Numbered from the stretch's first letter, positions 1 through 5,629 are shown. The stretch: 9,096 nt of DNA from UBA1227 sp964539045 (GCA_964539045.1 CAZIHW010000029.1:1-9096), one strand, 5' to 3'. Notes: generated by a model from the sequence alone, not told the origin. Made by a program: numbers and translations.

Positions 1-453
1 ACTGCAGGCGGCAACCAAGCCATTGTGGAAGTTGCCCTGACGCAGATTGGCAATGAGGGAGGTCAGCCTTATTGGTCCTGGTATGGGTTCGACAGCCGCG
101 AGGAGTGGTGCGCCTGCTTTGTCAGTTGGTGTGCTGACCAGTGCGGGTATATCGAGGCCGGGATTATTCCCAAGTTTGCTGGGTGCGTAGACGGCGTAAG
201 CTGGTTCCAATCCCAAGGACTTTGGCAGGGACGAGATTATGAGCCGCAGCCCGGTGACATTATCTTCTACGACTGGGATAACAAAGGCTCCTCCGGCCCG
301 CAGGACGGATTATCCGACCATGTGGGTATTGTTGAGAAAGTTGAGAACGGTATCGTCTATACCGTGGAGGGCAATTCCGGCGATGCTTGTAGACAGCGGC
401 AATACTCAGTTGGTTACTATGAAATCCTCGGATACGGCACACCCGCCTACTAA
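1..453 (+). CDS. CHAP-domain cell-wall hydrolase, C-terminal part (5' end outside window)
   Basis: The frame is open from base 1 to the TAA at 451-453, so the 150 visible residues are the end of a longer protein; the GTG at 25 is an internal Val, not a start. The visible part is a CHAP (cysteine/histidine amidohydrolase-peptidase) domain. The nucleophile Cys sits in the EEWCACFVSW motif (codon 109-111), the His in SDHVGIV (codon 319-321), and the acidic/polar partner in VEGN (Glu 367-369, Asn 373-375). PQPGDIIFYDWD is the usual central CHAP strand. Such domains cut peptidoglycan peptide cross-bridges. In Tn916/Tn1549-like elements of Clostridia a lysozyme-plus-CHAP or NlpC/P60 protein opens the wall for the conjugation channel, and that is the likely role here, but the N-terminal domain is not visible. 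A phage endolysin or autolysin is the alternative. No further conjugation genes follow, so the element seems truncated. Confidence 0.88.
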   Translation, partial: TAGGNQAIVEVALTQIGNEGGQPYWSWYGFDSREEWCACFVSWCADQCGYIEAGIIPKFAGCVDGVSWFQSQGLWQGRDYEPQPGDIIFYDWDNKGSSGPQDGLSDHVGIVEKVENGIVYTVEGNSGDACRQRQYSVGYYEILGYGTPAY

Positions 454-456
454 AAA

Positions 457-478
457 ACCAGCCGCAAACGCGGCTGGT
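457..478. terminator. Perfect 9-bp GC-rich hairpin just after the CHAP gene
   Basis: ACCAGCCGC (457-465) pairs perfectly with GCGGCTGGT (470-478) around the loop AAAC. It starts 4 bases after the CHAP stop codon. A run of six A lies on its left, so a leftward transcript would have a textbook hairpin plus U-tract. On the plus strand it is followed by ACATAAAATTC, which is not a U-tract. It may be a leftward terminator, or a rightward terminator that lost its T-run when the downstream sequence was replaced, or an mRNA 3'-end stabiliser. Confidence 0.6.
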
Positions 479-482
479 ACAT

Positions 483-662
483 AAAATTCAATTTCTGGTT
501 TCGTCCATTGCTGGAGCCAAAGAGCAAATATTTGAGGATGGAAAAATTGAGCAGATCTTGTGTGATCCGGAACTGTCGGACGGCGCAGCATTGGACTTGT
601 TTCATGCACTGCGGCAAGTGGCTGGGATGTCCCAAATGATAAATCTCCCGGCTCCGGCTTAA
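483..662 (+). pseudogene. Coding remnant lacking a start codon (about 59 codons)
   Basis: This frame reads KIQFLVSSIAGAKEQIF, then a stretch including LCDPELSDGAALDLFHAL, and ends NLPAPA before TAA 660-662. It looks like real soluble, amphipathic coding sequence with balanced composition and Clostridia-like codon use, and a good terminator follows directly. There is no ATG, GTG or TTG start with a ribosome binding site: the frame runs back without a start to a stop at 420-422 inside the CHAP gene. A single lost G would explain it, since ACATAAAATT could derive from ACATGAAAATT, giving an ancestral MKIQFLVSS start. No Shine-Dalgarno sequence precedes that point, so a 5'-truncated piece of a longer gene is equally possible. 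I do not recognise the family. Confidence 0.5.
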
Positions 663-664
663 AT

Positions 665-691
665 AAAGGCTGCTGGGAGCTTTTTCTTTTT
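665..691 (+). terminator. Rho-independent terminator after the coding remnant
   Basis: AAAGGCT (665-671) pairs with AGCTTTT (678-684), seven pairs with one G-U, around the six-base loop GCTGGG, and is followed by TCTTTTT. It starts 3 bases after the remnant's stop codon, as expected for the end of a former operon. Confidence 0.65.
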
Positions 692-851
692 GCGTTTCAG
701 AACAGCAACGATCCGTTGAGAGCTGCTTTGACCCCTTCTTGTTAATTTGAACCCTCTTTTTAGGGCAAAACAAAAAGGCATTAGCTCCCCATCACTTTTT
801 TGATGATTGCTGAAAAAATAGGTTCTTTATTCTTTGTTTTCTTTTAAGGGA
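692..851. other. Intergenic stretch without a convincing gene
   Basis: Between the terminator and the tetR promoter I see no plus-strand frame with protein-like sequence. The leftward frame across it lacks a start with a ribosome binding site and is low in complexity. It does contain a short FLFCPK-like string near 762-785 on the minus strand, discussed as a weak lead. Small hairpins (CCCT/AGGG near 752-765 and CATCA/TGATG at 790-805) are too weak to call. Confidence 0.5.
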
Positions 852-880
852 TTGACATCCCGGAAAAGTTGTGCTATATT
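852..880 (+). promoter_or_regulatory. Sigma-A promoter of the tetR gene
   Basis: TTGACA (852-857) is a perfect -35 box and TATATT (875-880) matches five of six -10 bases, with exactly 17 bases between them. Transcription would start near 886-888, about 55 bases before the tetR start codon. It is the strongest promoter in the window. Confidence 0.85.
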
Positions 881-889
881 ATGAACACC

Positions 890-928
890 GTTTATAAACA
901 CAGTTTAGAAACATAGTTTATGCACAAG
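890..928 (+). promoter_or_regulatory. Probable operator: three 13-base direct repeats
   Basis: GTTTATAAACACA (890-902), GTTTAGAAACATA (903-915) and GTTTATGCACAAG (916-928) start exactly 13 bases apart, the third copy being degenerate. The first contains the perfect palindrome GTTTATAAAC (890-899), and TAAAC-ACA-GTTTA (895-907) forms an inverted repeat across the first junction. The block lies just after the expected transcription start, where a bound repressor would block elongation or initiation. Autoregulation by the TetR protein encoded next is the simplest reading. Confidence 0.55.
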
Positions 929-942
929 AAGGAGGATATATA

Positions 943-1617
943 ATGCCACCAAAACCAAAAAATACACGGGAAGAAATCGCTGCGGCAGCATTCGAGATTA
1001 TCAAGCAGGAAGGGCTTTCGGCATTGACTGCGAGGAGACTGGGAAAAAGCCTGGATTCCTCCGCAGGCTCTATCTTTACGGTCCTTCCCAGTATGGAAGC
1101 AGTAAAAATGGCGGCACGGGAGCTGGCACTTGCGGAATTTAAGGCGTATATCAGTGATTACCGGGAATACACGCCGGCCTTCAAGCGCATCGGGATCATG
1201 ATCGTATCTTATGGCATCCACGAGCCGGAGCTGTTCAAATTGCTGTTCATGCAGGAGCATCCGTCGGAGATTGGATTCGCGGAATCGCTGAAGGATCTGG
1301 GCGATATTCCCCAGGTGTGCCGGGAACTGATCCAGCGGGACTACGGAATGACCCTGGAAGAAGCCGCGCTGATGTTTGAACAGCTTTGGATACAGGCTTA
1401 TGGCGTAGGTTCCATGTGCGCCATGCGTGTGATCCGGCTGAGCGACGAAGAAATCAGCAAACGACTGAGCGTGATTTTCGCCGGGCTGGTAATGCTTATA
1501 AAATCAGGTAAACTGAAGGAAGTTTATATGGATGTGGAAAAGAAGGCAGACGGCACGTATCACGAGCGAAAACTGAATGAGTTTCCCTTTGTGCCGGAAT
1601 CTGAGAGGAAGAGTTGA
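943..1617 (+). CDS. TetR/AcrR-family transcriptional regulator
   Basis: This encodes a 224-residue cytoplasmic DNA-binding repressor. Residues about 8-55 form the TetR helix-turn-helix: a first helix (REEIAAAAFEIIKQEG), then LTARRLGKSLDSSAGSIFTVLPSMEAV with the recognition helix around 38-46. The rest is a helical ligand-binding and dimerisation domain, with YGIHEPELFKLLFMQ typical of many Firmicute members. The ATG is set by AAGGAGG at 929-935, 7 bases upstream. A near-consensus promoter and a repeat-type operator precede it. The dedicated promoter plus the exporter genes downstream suggest control of itself and the exporter in response to an unknown small molecule. One sampled 60-base stretch is 55% GC, like the exporter genes but unlike the two genes in between. 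The C-terminal 25 residues are charged and probably disordered. Confidence 0.9.
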   Translation: MPPKPKNTREEIAAAAFEIIKQEGLSALTARRLGKSLDSSAGSIFTVLPSMEAVKMAARELALAEFKAYISDYREYTPAFKRIGIMIVSYGIHEPELFKLLFMQEHPSEIGFAESLKDLGDIPQVCRELIQRDYGMTLEEAALMFEQLWIQAYGVGSMCAMRVIRLSDEEISKRLSVIFAGLVMLIKSGKLKEVYMDVEKKADGTYHERKLNEFPFVPESERKS

Positions 1618-1682
1618 CAATGGCAACATCAAATATAAAAGCACTTGCTCGATAACTTCCGGCTTGCTTTGAGGGAATTGAT

Positions 1683-1710
1683 GTGACACAGCATGTCTCA
1701 TAACTAAAAT
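1683..1710 (+). promoter_or_regulatory. Possible promoter of the membrane XRE gene
   Basis: GTGACA (1683-1688) and TAAAAT (1705-1710) each match five of six consensus bases and are 16 bases apart. Transcription would start near 1717, about 70 bases before the XRE start codon. There is no terminator between tetR and this point, so read-through from the tetR promoter is also possible. Confidence 0.4.
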
Positions 1711-1786
1711 CAGGCAATTTGCTCGTTTTGTGTCCTGTTTTTAGTGGAGTTTTCCGGATATGCTTTGTGTGAAAGGGGGTGCTGAC

Positions 1787-2317
1787 ATGGATCAGCAGAA
1801 AATGGGGGCTTTCTTAAGACAGCTTCGAAATGAAAAGAACATGACACAGGAACAGCTGGCTGAAAAGTTTGGTGTTTCACGCAGATCTGTATCACGCTGG
1901 GAAGGAGGATATAATCTTCCGGATATAGACATTATTATTGAAATGTCAGATTTTTATGAAGTAGAACTGAAAGAATTATTCAACGGAGAAAGGAAAAACG
2001 AGCAGATGAATAATAAAGAAAAAGAAACCGCATTATTAGTGACGGATTACAATATTGAAAGGAATATGAAAGATGCAAAGGTAGCAATCGGGTTCTTTAT
2101 AGCCGGATTTATAGGTGTAATTGTAAGTATCATTTTACGGAACGTAGATATCGGGCATACTTTCTTTTCCGGTTTAATACACGGTCTCAGTGATGGAATC
2201 GGACCCGCAGCGATGATAATTGGGTTAATTTATGCTTACAACAATATCAAAGAACTGCGTGAAGAAAAAGCTCGTCTTTTAAATACGAGATTAGGAAAAT
2301 TTAAGAATATAAAATAG
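1787..2317 (+). CDS. XRE-family regulator with C-terminal membrane helices
   Basis: This encodes 176 residues. Residues about 6-62 are a Cro/CI-type helix-turn-helix (LRQLRNEKNMTQEQLAEKFG, then SRRSVSRWEGGYNLPD). A charged linker follows (about 66-95), then two hydrophobic segments at about 97-118 and 136-151, and a basic tail (KELREEKARLL onward). The protein is therefore probably a membrane-tethered DNA-binding regulator. I chose the ATG at 1787 because AAAGGGGG lies 7 bases upstream; the in-frame ATG at 1760 has no ribosome binding site and adds only nine unconserved-looking residues. It is followed after 37 bases by a small membrane protein, a likely functional partner. Base composition is AT-rich (about 37% GC in a 60-base sample), in contrast to the tetR gene and the exporter. 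Target genes and signal are not visible; autoregulation or control of the downstream exporter is inference. Confidence 0.85.
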   Translation: MDQQKMGAFLRQLRNEKNMTQEQLAEKFGVSRRSVSRWEGGYNLPDIDIIIEMSDFYEVELKELFNGERKNEQMNNKEKETALLVTDYNIERNMKDAKVAIGFFIAGFIGVIVSIILRNVDIGHTFFSGLIHGLSDGIGPAAMIIGLIYAYNNIKELREEKARLLNTRLGKFKNIK

Positions 2318-2327
2318 GAAAAGTAAA

Positions 2328-2347
2328 TTTCCTTGAATTTAAGGAGG
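2328..2347 (+). promoter_or_regulatory. Ribosome binding site possibly sequestered in a hairpin
   Basis: The Shine-Dalgarno AAGGAGG (2341-2347) of the small membrane protein can pair with TTTCCTT (2328-2334) around the loop GAATTT: five Watson-Crick pairs and two G-U pairs. The start codon follows 7 bases later. This could lower or gate translation relative to the upstream XRE gene. The stem is AU-rich and weak, so it may have no effect. Confidence 0.3.
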
Positions 2348-2354
2348 AAAACAA

Positions 2355-2546
2355 ATGGATAACAAAGTACTTAATAGGCTTTTCATCATAGCAAGTCTGG
2401 GATTGGTAATAGCAGGCGGAATCTTCTTGTGTATTAATATATTTGACGGAAATGCCACCACAGCACCATTAAATATCGCATTGGTGTGCATCTTGTTATC
2501 AAGTTTATTTAATGTATTGAGGCTAATGAATGAAAAGAAAGAGTAA
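2355..2546 (+). CDS. Small two-helix membrane protein, function unknown
   Basis: This encodes 63 residues with two predicted membrane helices, about 8-29 (RLFIIASLGLVIAGGIFLCI) and 38-55 (PLNIALVCILLSSLFNVL). They are joined by a short loop (FDGNATTA) and end in a basic/charged tail (RLMNEKKE), so both ends are probably cytoplasmic. A strong AAGGAGG lies 7 bases before the ATG. There are no catalytic motifs and I do not recognise a family. It follows the membrane-anchored XRE gene with a similar AT-rich composition (about 35% GC in a sample), so the two probably travel and act together, for example as regulator and membrane partner. A small accessory subunit of the exporter encoded 77 bases downstream is another possibility. 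Confidence 0.7.
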   Translation: MDNKVLNRLFIIASLGLVIAGGIFLCINIFDGNATTAPLNIALVCILLSSLFNVLRLMNEKKE

Positions 2547-2623
2547 AGGAATTTCTCGACAACTGGATTAAACAGTTTACTTGATAAATATTCTCAACCT
2601 AAAAATCTCAGGAGGAATCATTT

Positions 2624-3337
2624 ATGCTTAACATTAAACACTTAACAAAAAACTACGGTGAAAAGAAGGCCGTGGATGACCTGAACCTACATATATGCCC
2701 GGGCGAGATTTACGGGTTTATCGGCCACAACGGTGCGGGTAAGACCACTACGCTTAAATCCGTGGCGGGGATTTTGCAATTTGATCAGGGTGAAATCTAT
2801 ATTGACGGAACCTCTATCAAGGAAAGCCCCTTGGAATGCAAGCGTAAATTCGCCTATATCCCTGATAATCCCGATCTTTATGACTATATGACGGGCATCA
2901 AGTATCTGAACTTCATCGCGGACGTCTTCGGAGTCAGCCCGGCGGAGAGGCAGGAACGTATCCGCAAATATGCCGCCGTTTTTGAGCTGACAGATGACTT
3001 GGCTCAGCCCATCGCCGCCTACTCTCACGGCATGAAACAGAAACTGGCTATAATTTCCGCCTGGCTCCATGAACCGAAGCTTATCCTCATGGACGAGCCC
3101 TTCGTGGGTCTTGACCCCAAAGCATCACACCTGTTAAAGGAAATGATGCGCGAGGTATGTGATAATGGTGGGGCTATCTTCTTCTCTACCCATGTGCTGG
3201 AGGTTGCGGAGAAACTTTGCGACAAGGTAGCAATCATCAAGGGCGGAAAGCTCATTCGCTCCGGCACCATGGAGGAGGTCAAGGGAGATGAAACCCTGGA
3301 GGATGTGTTCCTGGAACTGGAGGGAGAATCATGCTGA
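2624..3337 (+). CDS. ABC transporter ATP-binding protein
   Basis: This 237-residue ATPase subunit energises the permease encoded next. Walker A GHNGAGKT is at 34-41, the signature SHGMK at 134-138 (a common variant of LSGGQ in ABC-2 exporters), Walker B LILMDEP at 153-159, the D-loop GLDP at 162-165 and the H-loop His at 190 in FFSTH. At the Q-loop position the protein reads YIPDNPDLYDYMTG (78-91), the form without Gln common in this exporter subfamily. The length is normal for a stand-alone ATPase. AGGAGG (2610-2615) lies 8 bases before the ATG. It overlaps the permease start by 7 bases, which indicates translational coupling and a two-gene transporter. The subfamily includes drug, bacteriocin and lipid-linked substrate exporters; nothing here fixes the substrate. 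Confidence 0.93.
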   Translation: MLNIKHLTKNYGEKKAVDDLNLHICPGEIYGFIGHNGAGKTTTLKSVAGILQFDQGEIYIDGTSIKESPLECKRKFAYIPDNPDLYDYMTGIKYLNFIADVFGVSPAERQERIRKYAAVFELTDDLAQPIAAYSHGMKQKLAIISAWLHEPKLILMDEPFVGLDPKASHLLKEMMREVCDNGGAIFFSTHVLEVAEKLCDKVAIIKGGKLIRSGTMEEVKGDETLEDVFLELEGESC

Positions 3338-4932
3338 AAGTCTTAGTGAAAATGCAGATGGCGGAGATTTTCCGCAGCTATTTTTATGACGCCAAGAAGA
3401 ACAAAGCACGCTCCAAAGGAACCACAGCGCTCTATTTCATCTTATTTTTCCTTCTGATGGCGGGTATGCTGGGCGGCATGTTTACAGTTCTGTCCGATAC
3501 ACTTTGTGGGCCGCTCCATGCAGTGGGAATGGACTGGCTCTATTTTGCCATGATGGGACTGATCGCCATTCTCTTGGGTACCTTCGGTAGCGTATTTAAC
3601 ACCTTCTCCGTGCTGTACCTGGCAAAGGACAACGATCAGATGCTGTCTCTGCCTATTCCGATTCCCGTGCTGATGGCATCCCGGCTGACGACGGTTTATC
3701 TCATGGGGCTGATGTATTCCAGTGTGGCGATCATCCCAGCGGTGATCGTGTACTGGGTGTCGGTGAAATTTTCCCTAACCTACGTACTGAGCGGGGTGCT
3801 GCTGACCCTTTTGATATCCGTGTTTGCTCTGACGCTCTCTTGTGCCCTGGGCTGGGTGGTTGCGAAAATCACTCTGAAGCTGAAAAATAAAAGTTTGATT
3901 ACCGTGGTTGTTTCACTTGCGTTTTTCGGTGGATACTACTTCATTGTGTTCAGAGCGCAAACATTGCTGAGCGAATTGCTGACAAATGCGCTGGTATTTG
4001 GTAAAGCCATCAAAGATGCAGCATACCCTCTATATCTGCTCGGCAGAGTGGGTGTGGGCGATCCGGTATCCTGCCTGGTCGTGGCTGTTGTGGTGGCGGC
4101 GCTGTTCGCCCTGATGTGGGTACTGATTTCCCAAAGCTTTTTGAAGCTCGCTACCTCCACCGGAAAGACGGAGCGAAAACTCTACAAGGAAACCACCGTC
4201 AAGCAAAAAAGCATTTCCTCGGCACTGCTGGGGAAGGAGTTTTCACGTTTTCTTTCCAGTCCCAACTATATGCTCAACTGTGGTTTGGGTATTATTACAT
4301 TGCCGCTCTGCGGAGTCGCTTTGCTTTGGAAGGGCGAGGTATTTATTAAGATTCTGAACGAAGTGTTCGGTGGTCGCGCGGGGAGTGTTCCGTTGCTTCT
4401 GTGCGCAGTGGGGTGTCTGGCCGCTTCTATGAACGATATAGTAGTTCCATCCGTCTCGTTGGAGGGAAAGAGCCTGTGGCTCATACAGTCATTGCCGGTT
4501 AGTCCCTGGAAGATACTCCGGGCAAAGCTCGCGGTACATCTTTTGCTGACCGGGATACCCATGCTGTTTTGCGCAGTGTGCCTGGCAGTGATTCATATGT
4601 TCTCTCCGTTGGATCTTTTGCTTGTGGCACTTCAGGCTTTGTCCTTTGTGCTGATTTCGGCACTCCTTGGGATGTTTATTGGCTTGAAAATTCCCAACCT
4701 CAACTGGACAAGCGAGGTAACAGTTATAAAGCAGGGCATGGGCGTGACGATTGCCATGTTCGGAGGATTCGCCTATAACATTGCTTTTATCCTGGGCTTT
4801 ATGCTGCTTCCCGGCTGGAAACTGGGCTTTATGGGATATATGGGATGCTTCATTGGTGTCAATCTGCTTCTCAGCGTGGCGCTGTACCTGTGGCTGAAAA
4901 AGAGGGGCAGCAAGCTGTTCGCAGCATTGTAA
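3331..4932 (+). CDS. ABC exporter permease, two homologous halves
   Basis: This 533-residue integral membrane protein has about 12 hydrophobic segments (roughly 33-54, 69-97, 113-140, 150-178, 188-208, 245-268, 313-334, 353-375, 398-422, 427-452, 467-495, 500-521). It begins with a basic cytoplasmic stretch (FRSYFYDAKKNKARSKG) and has a second cytoplasmic loop at about 270-312. The two halves look homologous: DNDQMLSLPIP then MASRL (100-119) mirrors GKSLWLIQSLPVSPW then LRAKL (379-400). This is the layout of ABC-2-like permeases in which one chain supplies two transmembrane domains, so one permease with an ATPase dimer would form the exporter. ATG 3331 lies inside the end of the ATPase gene, with GGAGGG at 3319-3324. 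The substrate is unknown; antimicrobial peptide or toxic-compound export is only a guess from the regulators around it. Confidence 0.88.
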   Translation: MLKVLVKMQMAEIFRSYFYDAKKNKARSKGTTALYFILFFLLMAGMLGGMFTVLSDTLCGPLHAVGMDWLYFAMMGLIAILLGTFGSVFNTFSVLYLAKDNDQMLSLPIPIPVLMASRLTTVYLMGLMYSSVAIIPAVIVYWVSVKFSLTYVLSGVLLTLLISVFALTLSCALGWVVAKITLKLKNKSLITVVVSLAFFGGYYFIVFRAQTLLSELLTNALVFGKAIKDAAYPLYLLGRVGVGDPVSCLVVAVVVAALFALMWVLISQSFLKLATSTGKTERKLYKETTVKQKSISSALLGKEFSRFLSSPNYMLNCGLGIITLPLCGVALLWKGEVFIKILNEVFGGRAGSVPLLLCAVGCLAASMNDIVVPSVSLEGKSLWLIQSLPVSPWKILRAKLAVHLLLTGIPMLFCAVCLAVIHMFSPLDLLLVALQALSFVLISALLGMFIGLKIPNLNWTSEVTVIKQGMGVTIAMFGGFAYNIAFILGFMLLPGWKLGFMGYMGCFIGVNLLLSVALYLWLKKRGSKLFAAL

Positions 4933-4950
4933 GTCTCTACCATGCGTAGG

Positions 4951-4979
4951 TTGGCTTCCGATAATTGTACGTGTACAAT
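4951..4979 (+). promoter_or_regulatory. Promoter with palindromic operator over its -10 box
   Basis: TTGGCT (4951-4956, four of six) and TACAAT (4974-4979, five of six) are separated by 17 bases. The -10 box is the right end of a perfect inverted repeat, ATTGTAC-GT-GTACAAT (4964-4979). A dimeric repressor bound there would cover the -10 region and spacer. The XRE-type protein encoded directly downstream is the obvious candidate, giving negative autoregulation. The promoter lies 19 bases after the permease stop codon, so this gene can be expressed apart from the exporter. Confidence 0.6.
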
Positions 4980-5001
4980 ATCCCTTGAAGGAGGGATAGT
5001 T

Positions 5002-5583
5002 ATGACCTATATCACCGGCGAAACCATAAAAAAGCTGCGTGAGAAAAAGAAACTCACGCAAAAGCAGCTGGCAGAAAAGCTGATGGTAACCGATAAAGCG
5101 GTCTCCAAGTGGGAAACCGGAAGAGGCTTCCCTGATCTGAGCATCCTCCCCGAACTGGCCGGAGCATTGTCGGTCTCCGTGCCGGAGCTTTTGACAGGAG
5201 ACGTTGCCGATAACAAAAATGTGTCTGCGAATATGAAGCGGAGCAAATTCTATGTCTGCCCAATCTGTGGCAATGTAATCCACGCAATAGGAGAAGGTGC
5301 ATTCTCCTGCTGTGGACTCCGCCTGCCCCCACTGGAGGAAGAAGCAGACGATGAAGCGCATAGAATATCGGTGGAAAACGTGGAGGATGAGATGCTCATC
5401 TCGCTGGATCACCCCATGGAAAAAGGACACTTCATTTCCTTTATCGCCTACGTTTCGGACAATGGCATCCAGATGAAGAAACTCTATCCGGAGCAAGCGG
5501 CGGAAATTCGATTTCACAGGATGGGGTTAGGGAAACTCCTTGCATATTGTAATCGCCATGGGATGTTCTGCCAAATGGTTTAA
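5002..5583 (+). CDS. XRE regulator fused to a desulfoferrodoxin (superoxide-reductase-like) iron domain
   Basis: This encodes 193 residues in three parts. Residues about 5-66 are a Cro/CI helix-turn-helix (IKKLREKKKLTQKQLAEKL, then VTDKAVSKWETGRGFPD). Residues 83-104 resemble the desulforedoxin FeCys4 knuckle: C86-x2-C89, then C103-C104. Residues about 112-193 resemble the superoxide-reductase/neelaredoxin fold, with H120, H137 (in DHPM), H143 (in GHFISFIAY) and C183/H186 (in AYCNRHG) matching by eye the four His and one Cys that bind the catalytic iron in desulfoferrodoxin. The active-site Lys next to the first His appears to be Ala (E118-A119-H120). An iron-, oxygen- or superoxide-responsive repressor is the likely role. 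I chose ATG 5002 because AAGGAGGG ends 7 bases upstream; an in-frame ATG at 4942 lies upstream of the promoter. A perfect palindrome over the promoter suggests autoregulation. Confidence 0.85.
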   Translation: MTYITGETIKKLREKKKLTQKQLAEKLMVTDKAVSKWETGRGFPDLSILPELAGALSVSVPELLTGDVADNKNVSANMKRSKFYVCPICGNVIHAIGEGAFSCCGLRLPPLEEEADDEAHRISVENVEDEMLISLDHPMEKGHFISFIAYVSDNGIQMKKLYPEQAAEIRFHRMGLGKLLAYCNRHGMFCQMV

Positions 5584-5591
5584 GGGTACAT

Positions 5592-5629
5592 AAAAAGAAA
5601 GGTTACGGATTTCCGTAACCTTTCTTTTT
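5592..5629. terminator. Bidirectional rho-independent terminator between convergent genes
   Basis: An 18-bp stem (5592-5609 with 5612-5629) has the core GGTTACGGA/TCCGTAACC. Its outer arms are A-rich on the left and T-rich on the right, so each strand gives a hairpin with a U-tract. It starts 8 bases after the XRE-iron-domain gene and serves the leftward carB-dapF gene ending at 5679 as well. The innermost A-T pair probably opens to make a 4-base loop. Confidence 0.9.

Noticed and set aside
450..773. 107-codon leftward open frame after the CHAP gene
   Set aside because: It starts at a TTG without a ribosome binding site and runs antisense through a terminator and a rightward remnant. Only a short string resembles a known family.
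892..1260. 122-codon leftward open frame over the tetR gene
   Set aside because: It is antisense to a well-supported TetR coding sequence and has no ribosome binding site or protein-like motifs.
1614..1642. TTGACA at the end of tetR as a promoter
   Set aside because: No acceptable -10 box lies 16-18 bases downstream; the nearest TATAAA is only 14 bases away.
1760..1786. Upstream ATG for the membrane XRE gene
   Set aside because: No ribosome binding site lies before it, whereas AAAGGGGG is well placed for ATG 1787.
2556..2588. Possible separate promoter before the ABC ATPase gene
   Set aside because: TCGACA and GATAAA are 21 bases apart, too far for a sigma-A promoter. The short inverted repeat AACTG/CAGTT there is too weak to call an operator.
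4942..5001. 20-residue N-terminal extension of the XRE-iron-domain protein from ATG 4942
   Set aside because: It would start upstream of the promoter and include the operator as coding sequence. AAGGAGGG before ATG 5002 gives a much better start.
4489..5517. 342-codon leftward open frame
   Set aside because: It is antisense to the permease and XRE-iron-domain genes, which have clear domains and ribosome binding sites. Its sequence is rich in His, Gln and Cys without motifs, as expected of a shadow frame.
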